Assembly (NCBI GenBank): GCA_016584305.1
Contig: JACEEZ010011094.1
Coordinates: 62,001 to 126,000 of the forward strand
Length of the DNA: 64,000 nt
DNA from: Chionoecetes opilio
Lineage: Eukaryota; Arthropoda; Malacostraca; Decapoda; Majidae
Reading direction: 5' to 3'
This document shows positions 22,371-33,204 of this stretch, piece after piece. A model generated the notes under the pieces. That model saw only the letters and a list, made by a program, of their open reading frames with translations. It was not told the DNA's origin and did not search any database. Every line of letters begins with the position of its first letter. The stretch's first letter is position 1. The position numbers and the translations under genes are program-made.

Positions 22371-22836
22371 ACTCCCTGACGTGTTTCTTCTTGCTGTCTG
22401 GGTCTTTAATTAGTTTTCTTCTCTTATTCTATCTTATTAGTTTCTTTCTTTTTCTTTCTTTTAATTTTCTCTGGTCATCCAAAAACTGTTGATTGTTCTT
22501 TTTGTTTCTTCCACATTCCCCTCTCCGAACTAATACTCTCCCACTATATCCTCTTCCTCCTCTAGGTAAGGTTGTTGTAGCCTCACACTTTTCTTTCTTT
22601 CATTACTGTAGGCTGGGCATCATAGCAGAACATTTTTTAAGTCCTCCTTTTCCGCCTCACATAAATCACAAGTTATTTCTTCTCCCCAGAACCTCCTTCT
22701 GTCGTTTAGTTGTAGGTTGTTTGTCCTGCACTTGAACAGTAGTTCTGAAGCTTGGTCATTGCTGTATACTTCTTCTTGGCCTCCCTTCTCTTTTCTCCAT
22801 TTTCTATATTTTTCAAACTAGTTTTTTTCATTCATT

Positions 22837-24702
22837 TCATTCACCCATTCTCTTGTGTCCAACTCTCATTTTTTTCCTTATACTCTCCTTTGTCTCACAC
22901 CTCACACCCTGTTTCATGACTCCAGTCTTTCTCAGATCTTTCATTACAGCTTGCATCCATTTATTTTGTCTTTTCTCAATCATCTCCTCTCCTATCCATT
23001 CCACTTGGTCATTTCTGTCTACTAATACATACCTCAAGTACTTCCACTGTCCCTCCCTTATTATATTCCTAACACTGGATGCTCCCACTTCCCCTAGGAG
23101 TGCTGCCCCCTGTGTATATGCCTGTGCCCCAAAGATTTGACGGTACACCCCTTTTTCAATTCTCTGTAACTTATCCATTTCTTGCTTTGTTAAATTTATC
23201 ACATTAACCCCATATAGTATTGATGGTAATGCCACACTTTTCCAGTACGTTTTTCCTATTAGAATTTTAGAGCAACTTTTTGCAATGACACTGTACGTCA
23301 TATTTGCCATTTTTCTTGCCTTATTAAACATTTCTTCTTTTTGTATTTTTAAACAATTCTTCTTGTCATTTATGGTTATCCCTAAATATTTCATTCTATC
23401 TCTAACATTTATATTTCCCAACTTTTCAGGCTTTTCTTTTACATTGAAAATAATGATGTTACTTTTATTTTTATTCATTTCCAATCCATACTCCTTACCT
23501 ATTTCCTCTAACCTATGTACTACCTGTTCTGCCTCCTCTATACTACTTGCTAGTAACATCCCGTCGTCTGCAAAGAAAAGTGCTGGTATGCTAAACAATT
23601 CGTCCTTAAACCCCTTGCCTAGTTCTTCTAATTCCTGGATAATCCTGAAGGTCACTAATTTAAACAGAGTTGTTGAAGCCGTACACCCTTGCCTAATTCC
23701 ACTTGTTACATTTATCTCTACTTCTTTACCTGGTCCTAATTCTATCTTGGTCTTGTCTCCTATATATACGTTTGCTATGAATTCAATAATCTTAGGGTTA
23801 ATCTTATATTGCATTAATAATTCTATCATTTTTCCTCTCTTAATACTATCAGGCCTTTGCAAAATCTATTGAAATGACTATTAGTGGTTTCTTTAGTTTA
23901 TAGGACCTCTCTATGCAATATCTTAATATGAATAAATTATTTTTTATTCTACTGCCCCCTGTGAATCCTGCCTGTGTGTCTTTCCCTATTTCATTTTTCC
24001 TAATATGATCTTCCAGACTATTTCTGATTACAGCCATCATCAATTTATATCCAACATTAGTTAGTGCTATTGGTCTTAATTCCCTAACTTTTGGCTTGCT
24101 AACCTTTGGTATCATTACTGTCCTTGACTCCCTCCATCCTCCTGGCACATTCCCTGTCTCTAACACTGTTTTCATACGTTTTCTAACACTGTCATCAATG
24201 TCTTACTCTTTGAAAGTTCCTTATAATATTCTGGCTTTATTTCTTCTGTTCCCGCTGCTTTTTTGTTCTTCATCTTCTTTAAACACTTCATCACCTTGTC
24301 TTCATTGATCTGTTCCTCTTCCAAATATATACATCCTCCCTGTACTCTTCTCGCCATTTCCACGTGTTCTCTTACTCCTATGCTACACGTCTCTGTGTAT
24401 TCCCTTTCCATCTCTTCCACTTCATCTACTCTTTGTAACTTAATTGCCTGATTCCCGTCTATGTCCTGCTTTACTTTACTGTATTCCCTTATATATTCCT
24501 CTTTCTTCTCTGCGTTCCACACTGTGTCTATCTCATTATCATATTTCTTGTATATTTTACTCCAATATTCTTTGACTTCCTCCTCTGCCTTTCCTCTTTC
24601 CAACTCTACGCCATCCTCCCCATATAACCTTAGTGCACTCTTTTCCTTTATCTTTTCTCCCTTTAATATTTTTGATATATTCCCACATCTTTTTCCTTCC
24701 AT
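22837..24702 (-). pseudogene. LINE reverse transcriptase in three overlapping frames
   Basis: Three minus-strand frames (24702-24172, 24175-23849, 23862-22837) overlap by 4 and 14 bases and make one RT interrupted by two indels. Motifs are in order. 'ELRPIALTNVGYKLM' and 'QAGFTGGSRIKNNLFIL' lie in the middle frame, which ends in VISIDFAKA (first catalytic Asp). 'SGIRQGCTAS' and 'ALFFADDGMLLA' (catalytic FADD, about residue 95 of the last frame) follow, then 'YLGITIND' and 'ALPSILYGV'. The last frame is 341 codons. The reading continues out of frame to a 'CDLCEAEKEDLKNVLLCP' knuckle near 22670. Confidence 0.85.
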
Positions 24703-24959
24703 CTTTACTTTCCTTGATTTCTCTTGTTAATTTCTCTTCGTGTTTGTATATTTCCTTCCTTATTTGTATTTGCACTTTTATCTTCTCTTGTATATATCTT
24801 TCCTTCCATTTCTCCTCATCTTTACTTTGTGCATTTCTCCTATTTCTATTTAGCCTTCTCCTCTCCTTTATCCCCTTCCTTATTTCATCATTTATCCATA
24901 TAGCTTCTTCTCCCTCACCATTTTTCTTCTCTTTTCTTCTATATGTACATTTTAATACT

Positions 24960-25740
24960 TTATTCGCTGTTTCTTGAATTCTTCACTCTAACTTTTCTAA
25001 ACTTTCATTCTCCTTCCCTACTACTTGTGCTTCTAAATTTTTCCTAAAACACTCCAATGATTTTCTATCTGTCCTGTAGTATTCTTTCACTATCCACTCT
25101 TTTTCCTTGTACTCTTTACTTTCTTCTTTTACCTTTATTACTATTTCTATCAAGTTATGGTCTGATAAGTCAAATTTTTCCTTCCTTTCTCCTCGTCTAT
25201 CATCATTCCGTGAAATCTCTTATAAAATTTATCCGTCACCAAAGCAAAGTCTATTACACTCTTTTGTTCTTCTCTGCCCCATGTGTACTCTCCCTTACAT
25301 TTTTCATCATCATTAACATTATTAAGGCGTGTTTTTCCATCCATTGTAGGACTATTTCACCATTTCTGTTCACACCCTGGTTTCCTTTAAAGCCAACATG
25401 TCCATTAAGTCCCCAGTATCATGAGTGGTTGTGTGTTTTCCTGTATTATCTTCTCTATCTCTTGTTTCATTTCATTGTTTCTCCCTGCATCACTTACGCT
25501 GAAGTATACTACAATTGCTACAACTACCTAACCTCCCATCCTTCTATTTTTCCTTTTACATGTAACAAATCTTTACATTTTGTTTCTATCTTATCTAATT
25601 CTATTCCCATATTTTCCTTGTAAATCATCATAAACCTTCCACCCTTCCTAACCTTTTCCTCTCTCATACTATCTATAACTCTAAACTCCTTTCCAAAATT
25701 TACATCCCTTACTTTCTTCTGAGTTCAGTTAGACATACTA
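24960..25740 (-). pseudogene. LINE ORF2 endonuclease (EEP) domain, broken
   Basis: The apurinic-type endonuclease nicks target DNA for priming. On the minus strand, in shifting frames, I read 'VVVYFSVSDAGRNNEM' (about 25510), 'LMILG' (about 25420) and a 'GEYTWGREEQKSVIDFALV' block (25300-25245). 'SDHNLI' follows at about 25170-25150. 'TW...SVIDFALV' and 'SDHNLI' are the late EEP motifs with the catalytic Asp and His. Frame changes near 25330-25420 disable the copy. Confidence 0.7.
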
Positions 25741-25862
25741 TGCTGTTATCGTTTGCAAGTTCTCTACTTCTATACCTTTAATTTTTGTTAATCCTTGTAC
25801 ATTTAAAATTTTAATTTTACCCTTCTCTCCTCCTTCCCTTTCTTTTCCCTCACTCCTGCATC

Positions 25863-26901
25863 TCATTCTCCACCCCTTCCCTCCGTTACCCTGACGATCT
25901 TACCTTTCTTTATTATCCACCTACCACCCTCTCTTCGTTTCACCTGTAGTTTTTCCTTCAGTAAAGCATCTTCCTCTCTTTCTCGCTTAGTTTTGTCTAC
26001 TGCAAGTCCGATCTTCTTTATACTATCCTCCCGAGCATTTCTCAGCTCCTTGCTTCTTTTTATGATGTCCCACTTAACATACACATCACTCAGACATGCA
26101 ACCATAGGTCTTTCTCTCCCTCTCGATTTCGTTCCCAGTCGATACACCTTCACCACTTCCACTCCTTCCACACCAAGCTTCTCCTTGAACACATACTGAC
26201 ACAGCTCTTTATTATCTTTCTCCCTTTCTTTTATATCCTCTTTCTCACTTTCCTCTACGTTAAACATCATGACATTTTCCCTCCGTCTTTCTTTATCTTC
26301 CCTTTCCTCCAAGTTCTCATTCATTCTCTCAGTTACTCTGCTTACCAACTCCTCATCCCTCTCATCCATCCTCTTTTCCATCTCATCCAGTTTTACCTTC
26401 TGTTTCTCCATCATCTTCTTAATAATGACCAGCTCAGCCTCAAATTCTCCCTGGTCGTTCCCCCTATTCTCCATTATTCATCTGTTCTTGCATTTCATTC
26501 ATTTTCTTCATCACTGCTTTATTAGTCTCCCTGGATTCATATAACTCCTTCCTGATCTTCTGGATTTCCTCCTGGTCACTCTCATCTTCCTTAAGACTTT
26601 TCTTCACTTGAGGGTTGCATACCGAGCATATCCAATATATCTTCTTATTATTCCTCTGCAATACCTCATATGTTTCTACCTCCTCATCTTCGCAGTGAAT
26701 GTGGTGCCACACCAAGCATTTGCCACATTCCAGCCCTTTCTCTTTATCTCCTACCTTCTCCTTGCAATGTTTACATGTGAATTTCTTCACACGTGCCTCA
26801 TCTTCGCAGGGCTTGCATATGCCCTCCTGCAATTTTCCCTTGTAGTTGCACTTCTTGCAGTTATCCCAGCTTCTTGTACTTCTTAGTCCCGTTTCTGTCA
26901 T
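25863..26901 (-). pseudogene. LINE ORF1: zinc fingers, coiled coil, RRM-like domain
   Basis: ORF1 proteins of LINEs bind the element RNA. The first frame (26901-26464, 145 codons) has pairs of CxxC (CKKC, CKPC, CKHC) and a PHD-like cluster C..C..W-HHIHC..C (about residues 75-115). The second (26474-25863, 203 codons) is rich in Glu/Lys/Arg heptads (residues 10-70, coiled coil). An RRM-like region follows (VMMFNVEES, then KVYRLGTKSRGRERPMV). The frames overlap by 11 bases with the coiled coil running across, so one indel has split a single ORF1 of roughly 345 codons. Domain order matches CR1/L2-type ORF1 proteins. Confidence 0.7.
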
Positions 26902-26949
26902 GATTATAACTGACCCAGACAGCTATTTATCACGTCAAATACCTCAAGC

Positions 26950-28400
26950 TTTCTGACCCCGACCATGATCTTGATCTTGATCTTGATTTGGGAGTCACCC
27001 AGCGGATGCTGTCAGTGAAGCCTTTGGTCCGGCGTTCTCCCACACGCGTAATCTGTTGGGAGAGAAGCAAAAGGGGGGGGGGGGAACACAGCCAGGTGTT
27101 CCCCCCCCTCCCAGCACCACACCCATACGGGGTCCCCCATCACTGAGGGGCCCCCTGCCTCTCATGCGTTCTCTCCAAGAATTCTCCAAGAATTATTTAC
27201 ACTCTCAATCACACGACTGTCACTCCTCCCCTCAGCACACAACCCCAGCAGGTACTCCATCTCCCACTCTCCTGTCTCTCATCTCGCCATTCTTCCACTC
27301 CGACCTCTCCTACCACTACCTCCAACATCTTTGTTCTGGCATACTCATACCGCTCACATTCCAGCATCAAGTGCTCTACGGTTTCATCCACTGCTGTCAC
27401 ACACATCACACACATCTTGCTGCCACCATTCTTCCATCTGTACATACGAGTATTTACCTCCAGCGACTTTGTCCTGGCTCTGAAGAGTAAATCCCCTCCA
27501 TAGCCACCATCATAGAACCTTTCATACCGTGGCTGGTCCTTTCTCCTGTACCATTCCAGTGTTGATTTCTCACTCATTCCCCTCAGCCATTCTTCTTTCC
27601 CTTTCTCTTCCACTCTCCTATTTATTTCCTTTTTGCATACAGCCATACTCCCATGTCTCATCACTCCTGTCACAAACATTCCCAGTTCACCTGTCCATCT
27701 TTCCACTTTTACTGAGTCTTTCATCCACTTCCCATACATATTCCTATTCCAGTCCCAAACCTTACTTGCCCATTTGCTGTCATCCATTCGTTGCAGTCTA
27801 GCTCTGTACCTCAATCCTGCCTTTGCTATCCTCTCTCTGAACGTGCTCCATCCCATGTCTCCTCTAATCGCTTCCACTGCCACATACCTATTGGCTCCTA
27901 ATGCTATTCTGCCTGCTTTGTTCTGTTACTTCCAATCTGTCCAACTCCTTCCTAGACCACACCATTGTTTCCAGGCCATACATAATGCTAGGGACTGCCA
28001 CACCCTTCCATAGTCCTCTCACCACTTCATACTTGTTGGCCCGACATCTTGCCACACTGCCTAGCCCTCCAACCCACTGGTTGGCTCTAGCTATCCTCTC
28101 ATGTTTAGTTTTCTCACAACCTTTATCATCCAACCAAATACCCAGATACTTGTACTCTTTCGTTCTCTTTATTTCATTCCCACCCACCATCCAAACCCTG
28201 TCATCATCAGAGTCATCCCCATTCACCACCAACACTTGACTCTTCTCCTTACTGAGCCTAACGTTGAAGTTCCTTCCATACTCAGTCACAGCATTCAGCA
28301 TCTCTTGTAGCTCATTGTGGTTTTCACTAAGGATCACCACATCATCTGCATACATCAGTACACTCAACACTTCATCTCCAATTTTCACCAGTGATGGCGC
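26950..28400 (-). mobile_element. 5'-truncated second LINE
   Basis: This minus-strand element starts inside the RT (just before YADD) and ends near 26960 in (GATCAA)n-like repeats (26958-26995). Simple-repeat 3' tails are typical of CR1/L2-type elements. It lies head to tail directly upstream of the full-length LINE. Confidence 0.7.
27209..28388 (-). pseudogene. LINE RT C-terminal half and knuckle, frameshifted
   Basis: The first frame (28388-27888) begins 'MKIGDEVLSVLMYADDVVIL', which includes the catalytic YADD box, then shows 'YKYLGIWLDDKG' and 'VAVPSIMYGLETM'. The second (27883-27209) carries the C-terminal domain and a knuckle with CVMCVTAVDETVEHLMLEC (C-x2-C-x8-H-x4-C). The two join across a frame change near 27885-27900. 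It resembles the neighbouring LINE in layout but is diverged in sequence. The endonuclease and early RT are absent through 5' truncation. Confidence 0.8.
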
Positions 28401-28734
28401 CAGATCTCGATCCGCGATGATCCATGATGCGTTGCCTTGTTGATCAAGAGTCTGGCCTTACCAACGGCACTCCCCTAACAGCTACTTGGCACATTTTCTA
28501 GCTGTTAGGTCGCATCCTTTATTTTTCTTGGGTAAATCTGCAGTTTCAACCAATACTCCTAATCACCATTTTCTTTTTCCCGCCCAACGCCTGGGGGACT
28601 GCCAAATCGGGGGTTTTGGGTGGGGGAGGGAAATTGGCTGTCACTGGTTCATGATGCCACAGAAACATAACCTTGCCGAACCTTACTAGACCTGTAATAC
28701 TGCGGTTTAATACAATACATGGACATTAGTTACG
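28401..28734. other. Unassigned DNA beyond the truncated LINE
   Basis: This includes a short inverted pair, CTAACAGCTA..TAGCTGTTAG (28474-28508). No gene is recognised. Confidence 0.35.
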
Positions 28735-28990
28735 TACCGTAGATGACAGTAAAGTCGCCACCTGCACTAATGTCACCACCACCACCTCCTCCTCCTCGTC
28801 CTCCTCCTCCTCCACTCTCCTCCACCCCTCCTCCTCCTCCTCCTCCACTTCTTCTGCTTCTCCTTCTTCTTCTTGTCCAACCTCCTCCTCCTCCACCACC
28901 ATCACCACCACCTCCTCCACCTTTGCTATGCCAAAGTGTTTCCTTCCTTTCTTCATCAATGTTTCCTTTCACTCCTTTCTTCCTCCTCCT
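28735..28990. repeat. (CCT/CCA)n triplet repeat after a half MITE
   Basis: ACCGTAGATGACAG followed by GTCGCCACCTGCACTAATGT (28736-28775) matches one end of the 29260-29516 MITE. It then passes into about 200 bp of CCT/CCA/CTT triplets. Long Pro or Gly frames here are repeat artefacts. Confidence 0.8.
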
Positions 28991-29158
28991 CCTCCTTTCC
29001 CACTTTCTATGTTATTTTCCAGAGATAGGGACAGGGAATCTCAGGTGTAATCTTCATCCCATTCTTCCAATAATCATCACTTTTTTATCATACATGACTG
29101 CTTATAATAGTGACTCGAGTTGCTGCTTATAATTTTGTCTTTTTGGCGAGTGTTCAGC

Positions 29159-29625
29159 TAAACCCCTTGAGACCCAGAACGTAATTTCCATTGTAATTTG
29201 GGTACCATTTGACGCTGTTTAGTGAATATAAGCAATATTTTATAGGTATGACCTGTTTACCGTAGATAACACTATATCGCCAGTCACTTGCCACTGCACT
29301 AATGTCGCCAGGCACAATATATTATGAATTTTAGCATCACTACAGAATTTTTATGTGCCACTGAAGACATGTAGTGTGATGTACATAATATAAACTACTG
29401 TGCATGCCTCTTCAGTGGCACATACAAGTCTGTAGTAATGCTAAAAATTCGTATATATGGTGCCTGGCGACATTAATGCAGTGGCGAGTGACTGACGACT
29501 ATTGTGTTATCTACAGTAGTAGCCTTGTCTATAAGTAATTTGGTATATTCAGCTACTTTTCGTAATTTATGGGTAAAACAGACGATTTTATATAGCCAAG
29601 GAAGATCTGGGCGTGAAGGGGTTAA
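29159..29625. mobile_element. MITE with AACCCCTT termini, hosting a second MITE
   Basis: The termini AACCCCTTGAGACCCAGA (29161) and the complement of AACCCCTTCACGCCCAGA (ending about 29624) form an inverted pair. An uninterrupted relative lies at about 41083-41303. The inner MITE at 29260-29516 splits it. Confidence 0.75.
29260..29516. mobile_element. 257-bp palindromic MITE, TA duplication
   Basis: The termini CCGTAGATAACAC and GTGTTATCTACAG are flanked by TA at 29258-29259 and 29517-29518. The arms (CACTGCACTAATGTCGCCAGG, TTTAGCATCACTACAGA) are almost fully complementary, so the element is a hairpin of about 125-bp arms. TA duplication suggests mobilisation by a Tc1/mariner-type transposase (inference). 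Confidence 0.9.
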
Positions 29626-29747
29626 GAGTTATTCATAATTCATTCAGCCACGGGCTTACTCACGCGAGCTGATCTCCATATTCTCAATGAACATGGTAAA
29701 AATCATGTTTCTATTCTCTGCTACCCGTATGGCTAGCTCTTTACTGT

Positions 29748-29800
29748 CTGTCTACCCATCCATCCATCCATCCATCTATCTGTCTATCTATCATGTTTTT
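29748..29800. repeat. (CCAT)n/(CTAT)n microsatellite
   Basis: Tetranucleotide repeats CCATCCATCCATCCAT pass into CTATCTGTCTATCTATC. Confidence 0.9.
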
Positions 29801-30390
29801 AATCCACTCTTCTTACTGTGACTCACCTTTCATACTGTCCTTTTCCCTGGCTTACCGCCGCTTTTATATTAGATACAATGATTATATGTGGCCTGTGTAT
29901 CCTTTAAGGGCAGATGAACTCACTATTGAGTAAAGGGCCATCCAGCCCCAGCTGGGGGTAAATTAGGCAGCCTGGGTTTTAATCCAACGGGGGGTTTTTG
30001 CGTCCCTGGCCACGGGGCATTAACCCAATCCCTGACAAAATTTGGGGGGGGGGGGGGGGGGGGTTGCAACCCCTCCCTGAAAAAACTAAATCAGCCCAAA
30101 ACATTCTAAGGTAAGGCCTCTTGGGGGCCCTCACCGCCTTTCCCCATTACCGCGGGGGCGGGGTTAATCCGCCCCCACCCGGTTTTTGCCGGGGGCCCGA
30201 CCATGCAGACCCCCCCAAATGCCGACACAGGGGGGGGTTCCCTATGACGAGTGCGGGGAAAAGCCCTCGGGAATCCCGCACTCAAAATAAAGTGGGGGGC
30301 CCCCTACCCCCAACTTTTTTTTTAGGGGGGTGGCCGGGGCGGTGCAAAAGCGGCGCCTGCCCTCGAATCACCCTGGGATCAACCTGGGGG
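29801..30390. other. G/C-run-rich low-complexity stretch
   Basis: There are many homopolymer runs, including about 22 G at 30043-30063. It probably holds the 5' part of the following LINE but is too irregular to read. The open frame at 30121-30558 is only meaningful at its 3' end. Confidence 0.4.
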
Positions 30391-30409
30391 AGGGTTCTTC
30401 TTTGTGGGC

Positions 30410-31500
30410 CGGGGAACGTTCTGACCCTCTCGACGATATCAAACTACCTCTCCTATGGGGGCTCAGAGGCTGAGGAGGGATATAGTGGGACTCTCGAACG
30501 GGGAGGCCGGGGAGTGGCGAGCTGCGGGGGGGTTTTCACCTACTACTGGTCCGGCTGAGCAATGGCCCCACCGGACGGGGATAGTTTGGGCACTCCAGAA
30601 AACTGCAGCCGTCATTTTGTTGAGGTTACTCCGGTTGATGAGCGTATAAGGGGTGAGGATTGAAACACACTCTGGGTTTCATGTCTCTTTTTTCAGTGTC
30701 GCTCCACCGAGACGTAAAACTGAAGAGAAGGAGATGTTCTACGCCAAACTCACCTGTTCTAGCCCATGTCCTCCTGGGGAACACCCTTTGTTTGGGCGAC
30801 TTCAATCACTCTGGCACGGGGAAAATGGCTCGAGTTATGTGTTGGCCCCCATGGCTCGTACCAAAACACCAAACATTCTCTGCTTCTGAACTTTGCAAAA
30901 AATCCAAAAGGGTTTGAGAATTGCAGGTTTTTGGTATCAGAGCCAGAGCTGCCCCGCTGGACATGGATGTACCCGGGAGGGGAGCTAAGGAGACGCCACA
31001 TCCTTTTTAGTACCTTTTGGAGGATCCTCCAAACTGGGGGTTTTACCGGGAATGCTGAGTTTTTTGGGAACAGATCACAGACTTGTTTTGCTACACTTAA
31101 AGCTTCATGTCAAGTCCAGAAGAATCTCAAGAGGAACCCTACTGTGTTTCATCTTGAAAACGAAGGGCTTGCATGTGCTCATAGTATGGGGGCGTCTCAA
31201 ATCGGTTTTATTCTCGGGGCCTCGGGGACCCTGTAGAACGTGGGTACCTTCAAAAATGAAACTCTACAGGCTGGGCCCAAAGGGGTGTATTGGGGGCGCC
31301 CGAGGGGAAAAGGCGTGGTTTTTTCTCGACGGGGACGCTGGGGGGGAAAATCGGGGGGAGCGCGCGCCAGGCGGCTGGGAAAACCGGGGCCCGCACAGGG
31401 CTCTGTACGCCGGGCTAGAACCCTCCTGGGGGGGAGACAAGGAGAGGATTCAGGATCTCGCTGAGGATTCGAGGGTCTTTGAAAGCTAATGACCTCCCAC
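30410..31500 (+). pseudogene. LINE endonuclease and linker, broken
   Basis: In order, I read 'NVLTLSTISNY' and 'GGVFTYYWSG' (30416-30557), then 'HTLGFMSLF' (30663-30690) and 'CLGDFN' (about 30788-30808, catalytic Asp/Asn of EEP nucleases). 'VGPHGS' (about 30846), 'RWTWMY' (30958-30975) and 'FGTDHRLVLLHLKLHVKSRR' (31065-31120, including the catalytic DH) follow. The linker gives 'ALYAGLEPSWGGDKER' and 'DLAED' (31400-31470). Each block sits in a different frame from its neighbours. An intact version would nick target DNA. Confidence 0.7.
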
Positions 31501-33180
31501 CCGCTATCGGCCCTGAAAGCTCCTTAAATCTCCTTCCGGGAGTCTATTGAACAGCAGAGGGCGCCTCGGTCGGACATGGATGGGAAGGGGGTCGTTGGGC
31601 TGAGTATTTGGGGGAGTTTTTACGGGGGACCTCCAAATGAGATTTCCCCCCAATGGGTTACAGGCAGTGGATTTCCGATCCTCTCATTGACAAACCCCAC
31701 CCCTTTTCTTTACGAAGTCAGAAAGGGTGCGCAAAATTTTAGGGGGGAAAGGCAGCTGGTTTTGTAATTCAGTGCGGGGCTCCTCAAAGCTGGGGGGGAG
31801 GCCATGATTCCCCGGTTGATGCGTCCTGACTGCCTTGGCAATCAGGTACCTTTTTCCCCCTGACTGGGAAAAGGGGGCTGGTCGTCCCCATCGGAAAGGA
31901 AAAGGGGGGCCGTCAGGACTGCAACAATTACCCCGGATTACATGCCAGCGTACCGGCAAAGGTTTCTTGCCCATCTATTGCGACACGGATTCGCGCCACT
32001 GGGAAACACAGAGACGTCAGCATCTGGGGTTTACCCTGGTAAATCAAAAAGGACCCTTCCTAGCGCTTGGTCCGGTGAAACGCCGACGTGAGTTTCACAG
32101 GGATGCTTGACCTAGTTGATCTCAAAGGGTTTTACTCGTGCATCGTGATACTTTGGATCACTGCGCTTGAGGGTTCCCGCAAGGACATTTTTTTGAAACA
32201 AGTCTGTATTCTGGGACTGAGAGTGCGTGAAGGGGGGGCAGTGATCCAGTTTTTCTTGTAATACAGGAGTGAGGCAAGGGGGCGCCTTTCCCCCTCACTT
32301 TTTAACGTTGTATGGACTGGGTATTGGACAAGGGTAGATCAAAGTGATTGGGACATCCGTCGGAAAAAACCAAGATCACTGGTCTTTTTTTTGCGATGAT
32401 GAAGTAATCTTTTCTGAGTCGCTGGGGCCCGGGGATGGCTCTCAAAGGGGCTGCACGAGGAGGGAAAACCTTTTGGACTTTGAGGTTCCTGGGCCAAAAC
32501 CAAAGGGCCAGGTGTTTGGGGACTTCTAAGAAGCAGTAATTGTTCTGCGTGTAGCGAGGGGCATTTAGTCTTGGAAAATTTTTCTACCTTGGTAGCGAAA
32601 TCCATAAAGAGGCGGGTCACGTAGAAGTTTTTCGGGGGATGGATAGCCCCGGTGTTTTGGGCTCGCTCAGGGGGTATTTGGCGTTGTCGGTACCTTGCGA
32701 AGGACAAAAACCGGGTCTTCAAGTCGCTTGTGCCCCGCTTACTCTATGGTTGTGGATTGGACAAATAAATAGTGACCTAAGAACAATCATGCCTTTGGGA
32801 AAACGTGTTTCGTAAATGAGGGGTATCGCTGGGATGATTCGTGTTAAATCAGCGATTGCACCGGAGACTAATCGAGGGGCCCATTTCTTGGGTATCCCCC
32901 CCGCCAAATTTGGCTAATGGGCAGTGGCACGCTACCCTAAACCCACCTTCCCATCGGTTGTATCTGAAGAGACAATCCGGCGTGGAGGAGGCCAAGGGGG
33001 CGCCCACAAGGCCGTGGGTGGGGCAAGTTGATGTTTTTTTGTCGAGAGCTGCTTGGGATGGAAAGGGGCCTGCGGGAACTCGGCGTGGTGACCCCCGGAG
33101 TGGTCGTAGGGTGGCGAGGCGACGCGCCCCCCCGGGTATGCCCCCCCAAATTTATTTTGTTTTCTCCTTGCCACGTCCAA
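31500..33180 (+). pseudogene. LINE reverse transcriptase and C-terminus, broken
   Basis: Blocks recognisable in mixed plus-strand frames are 'PPDWEKGAG' and 'RKGKGG' (31855-31910, early RT) and 'FTLVNQKGPFLALGPVKRRR' (32028-32090). The catalytic box reads FCDDEVIFSESL (32389-32424), where relatives have FADD. The C-terminal signature 'RPRGRP' with 'CRELLGMERGPAG' lies at about 32985-33075, followed by 'RRVARR'. The reading dissolves into the G-rich minisatellite at 33200. The active-site Asp pair is present, but the gene is dead. Confidence 0.7.
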
Positions 33181-33204
33181 AAATTTTGTGGTGGGGGGTT
33201 GTGA

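Larger units (their letters stand above)
22371..26915 (-). mobile_element. Nearly full-length LINE with PHD-type ORF1
   Basis: Read on the minus strand, this contains ORF1 (26901-25863), then ORF2 as endonuclease (about 25740-24960), RT (24702-22837) and a C-terminal knuckle (about 22690-22630). Only a few single-base frame changes separate the frames, so this is the best-preserved element in the window. The domain set (PHD-like fingers plus RRM-like ORF1, EEP endonuclease, FADD RT, C-terminal CCHC-like knuckle) fits the CR1/L2/Jockey group. The exact clade is not determined. Confidence 0.8.
30395..33180 (+). mobile_element. EN-RT LINE copy, plus strand, heavily frameshifted
   Basis: The plus strand shows an almost complete LINE ORF2 from the endonuclease start (about 30410) to the C-terminal block (about 33150), in at least ten frame pieces. 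It is the same family as the minus-strand copy at 58.5-62.3 kb. From memory it resembles the widespread invertebrate and fish element often annotated as 'craniofacial development protein 2-like' (endonuclease) plus RT. The clade is not settled. Homopolymer expansions are everywhere. Confidence 0.75.

Noticed and set aside
22853..25623. Long plus-strand hydrophobic/Ser-rich open frames
   Set aside because: They are antisense to the well-supported minus-strand LINE RT and endonuclease. Their composition is what A-rich LINE DNA gives on the other strand.
28743..29132. Proline-rich 129-codon frame
   Set aside because: Encoded by CCT/CCA triplet repeats. All frames of the tract are open and there is no flanking coding signal.
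29801..30390. Upstream exon of a host gene before the LINE
   Set aside because: The open frame is driven by G/C runs. Its only meaningful end belongs to the LINE endonuclease.
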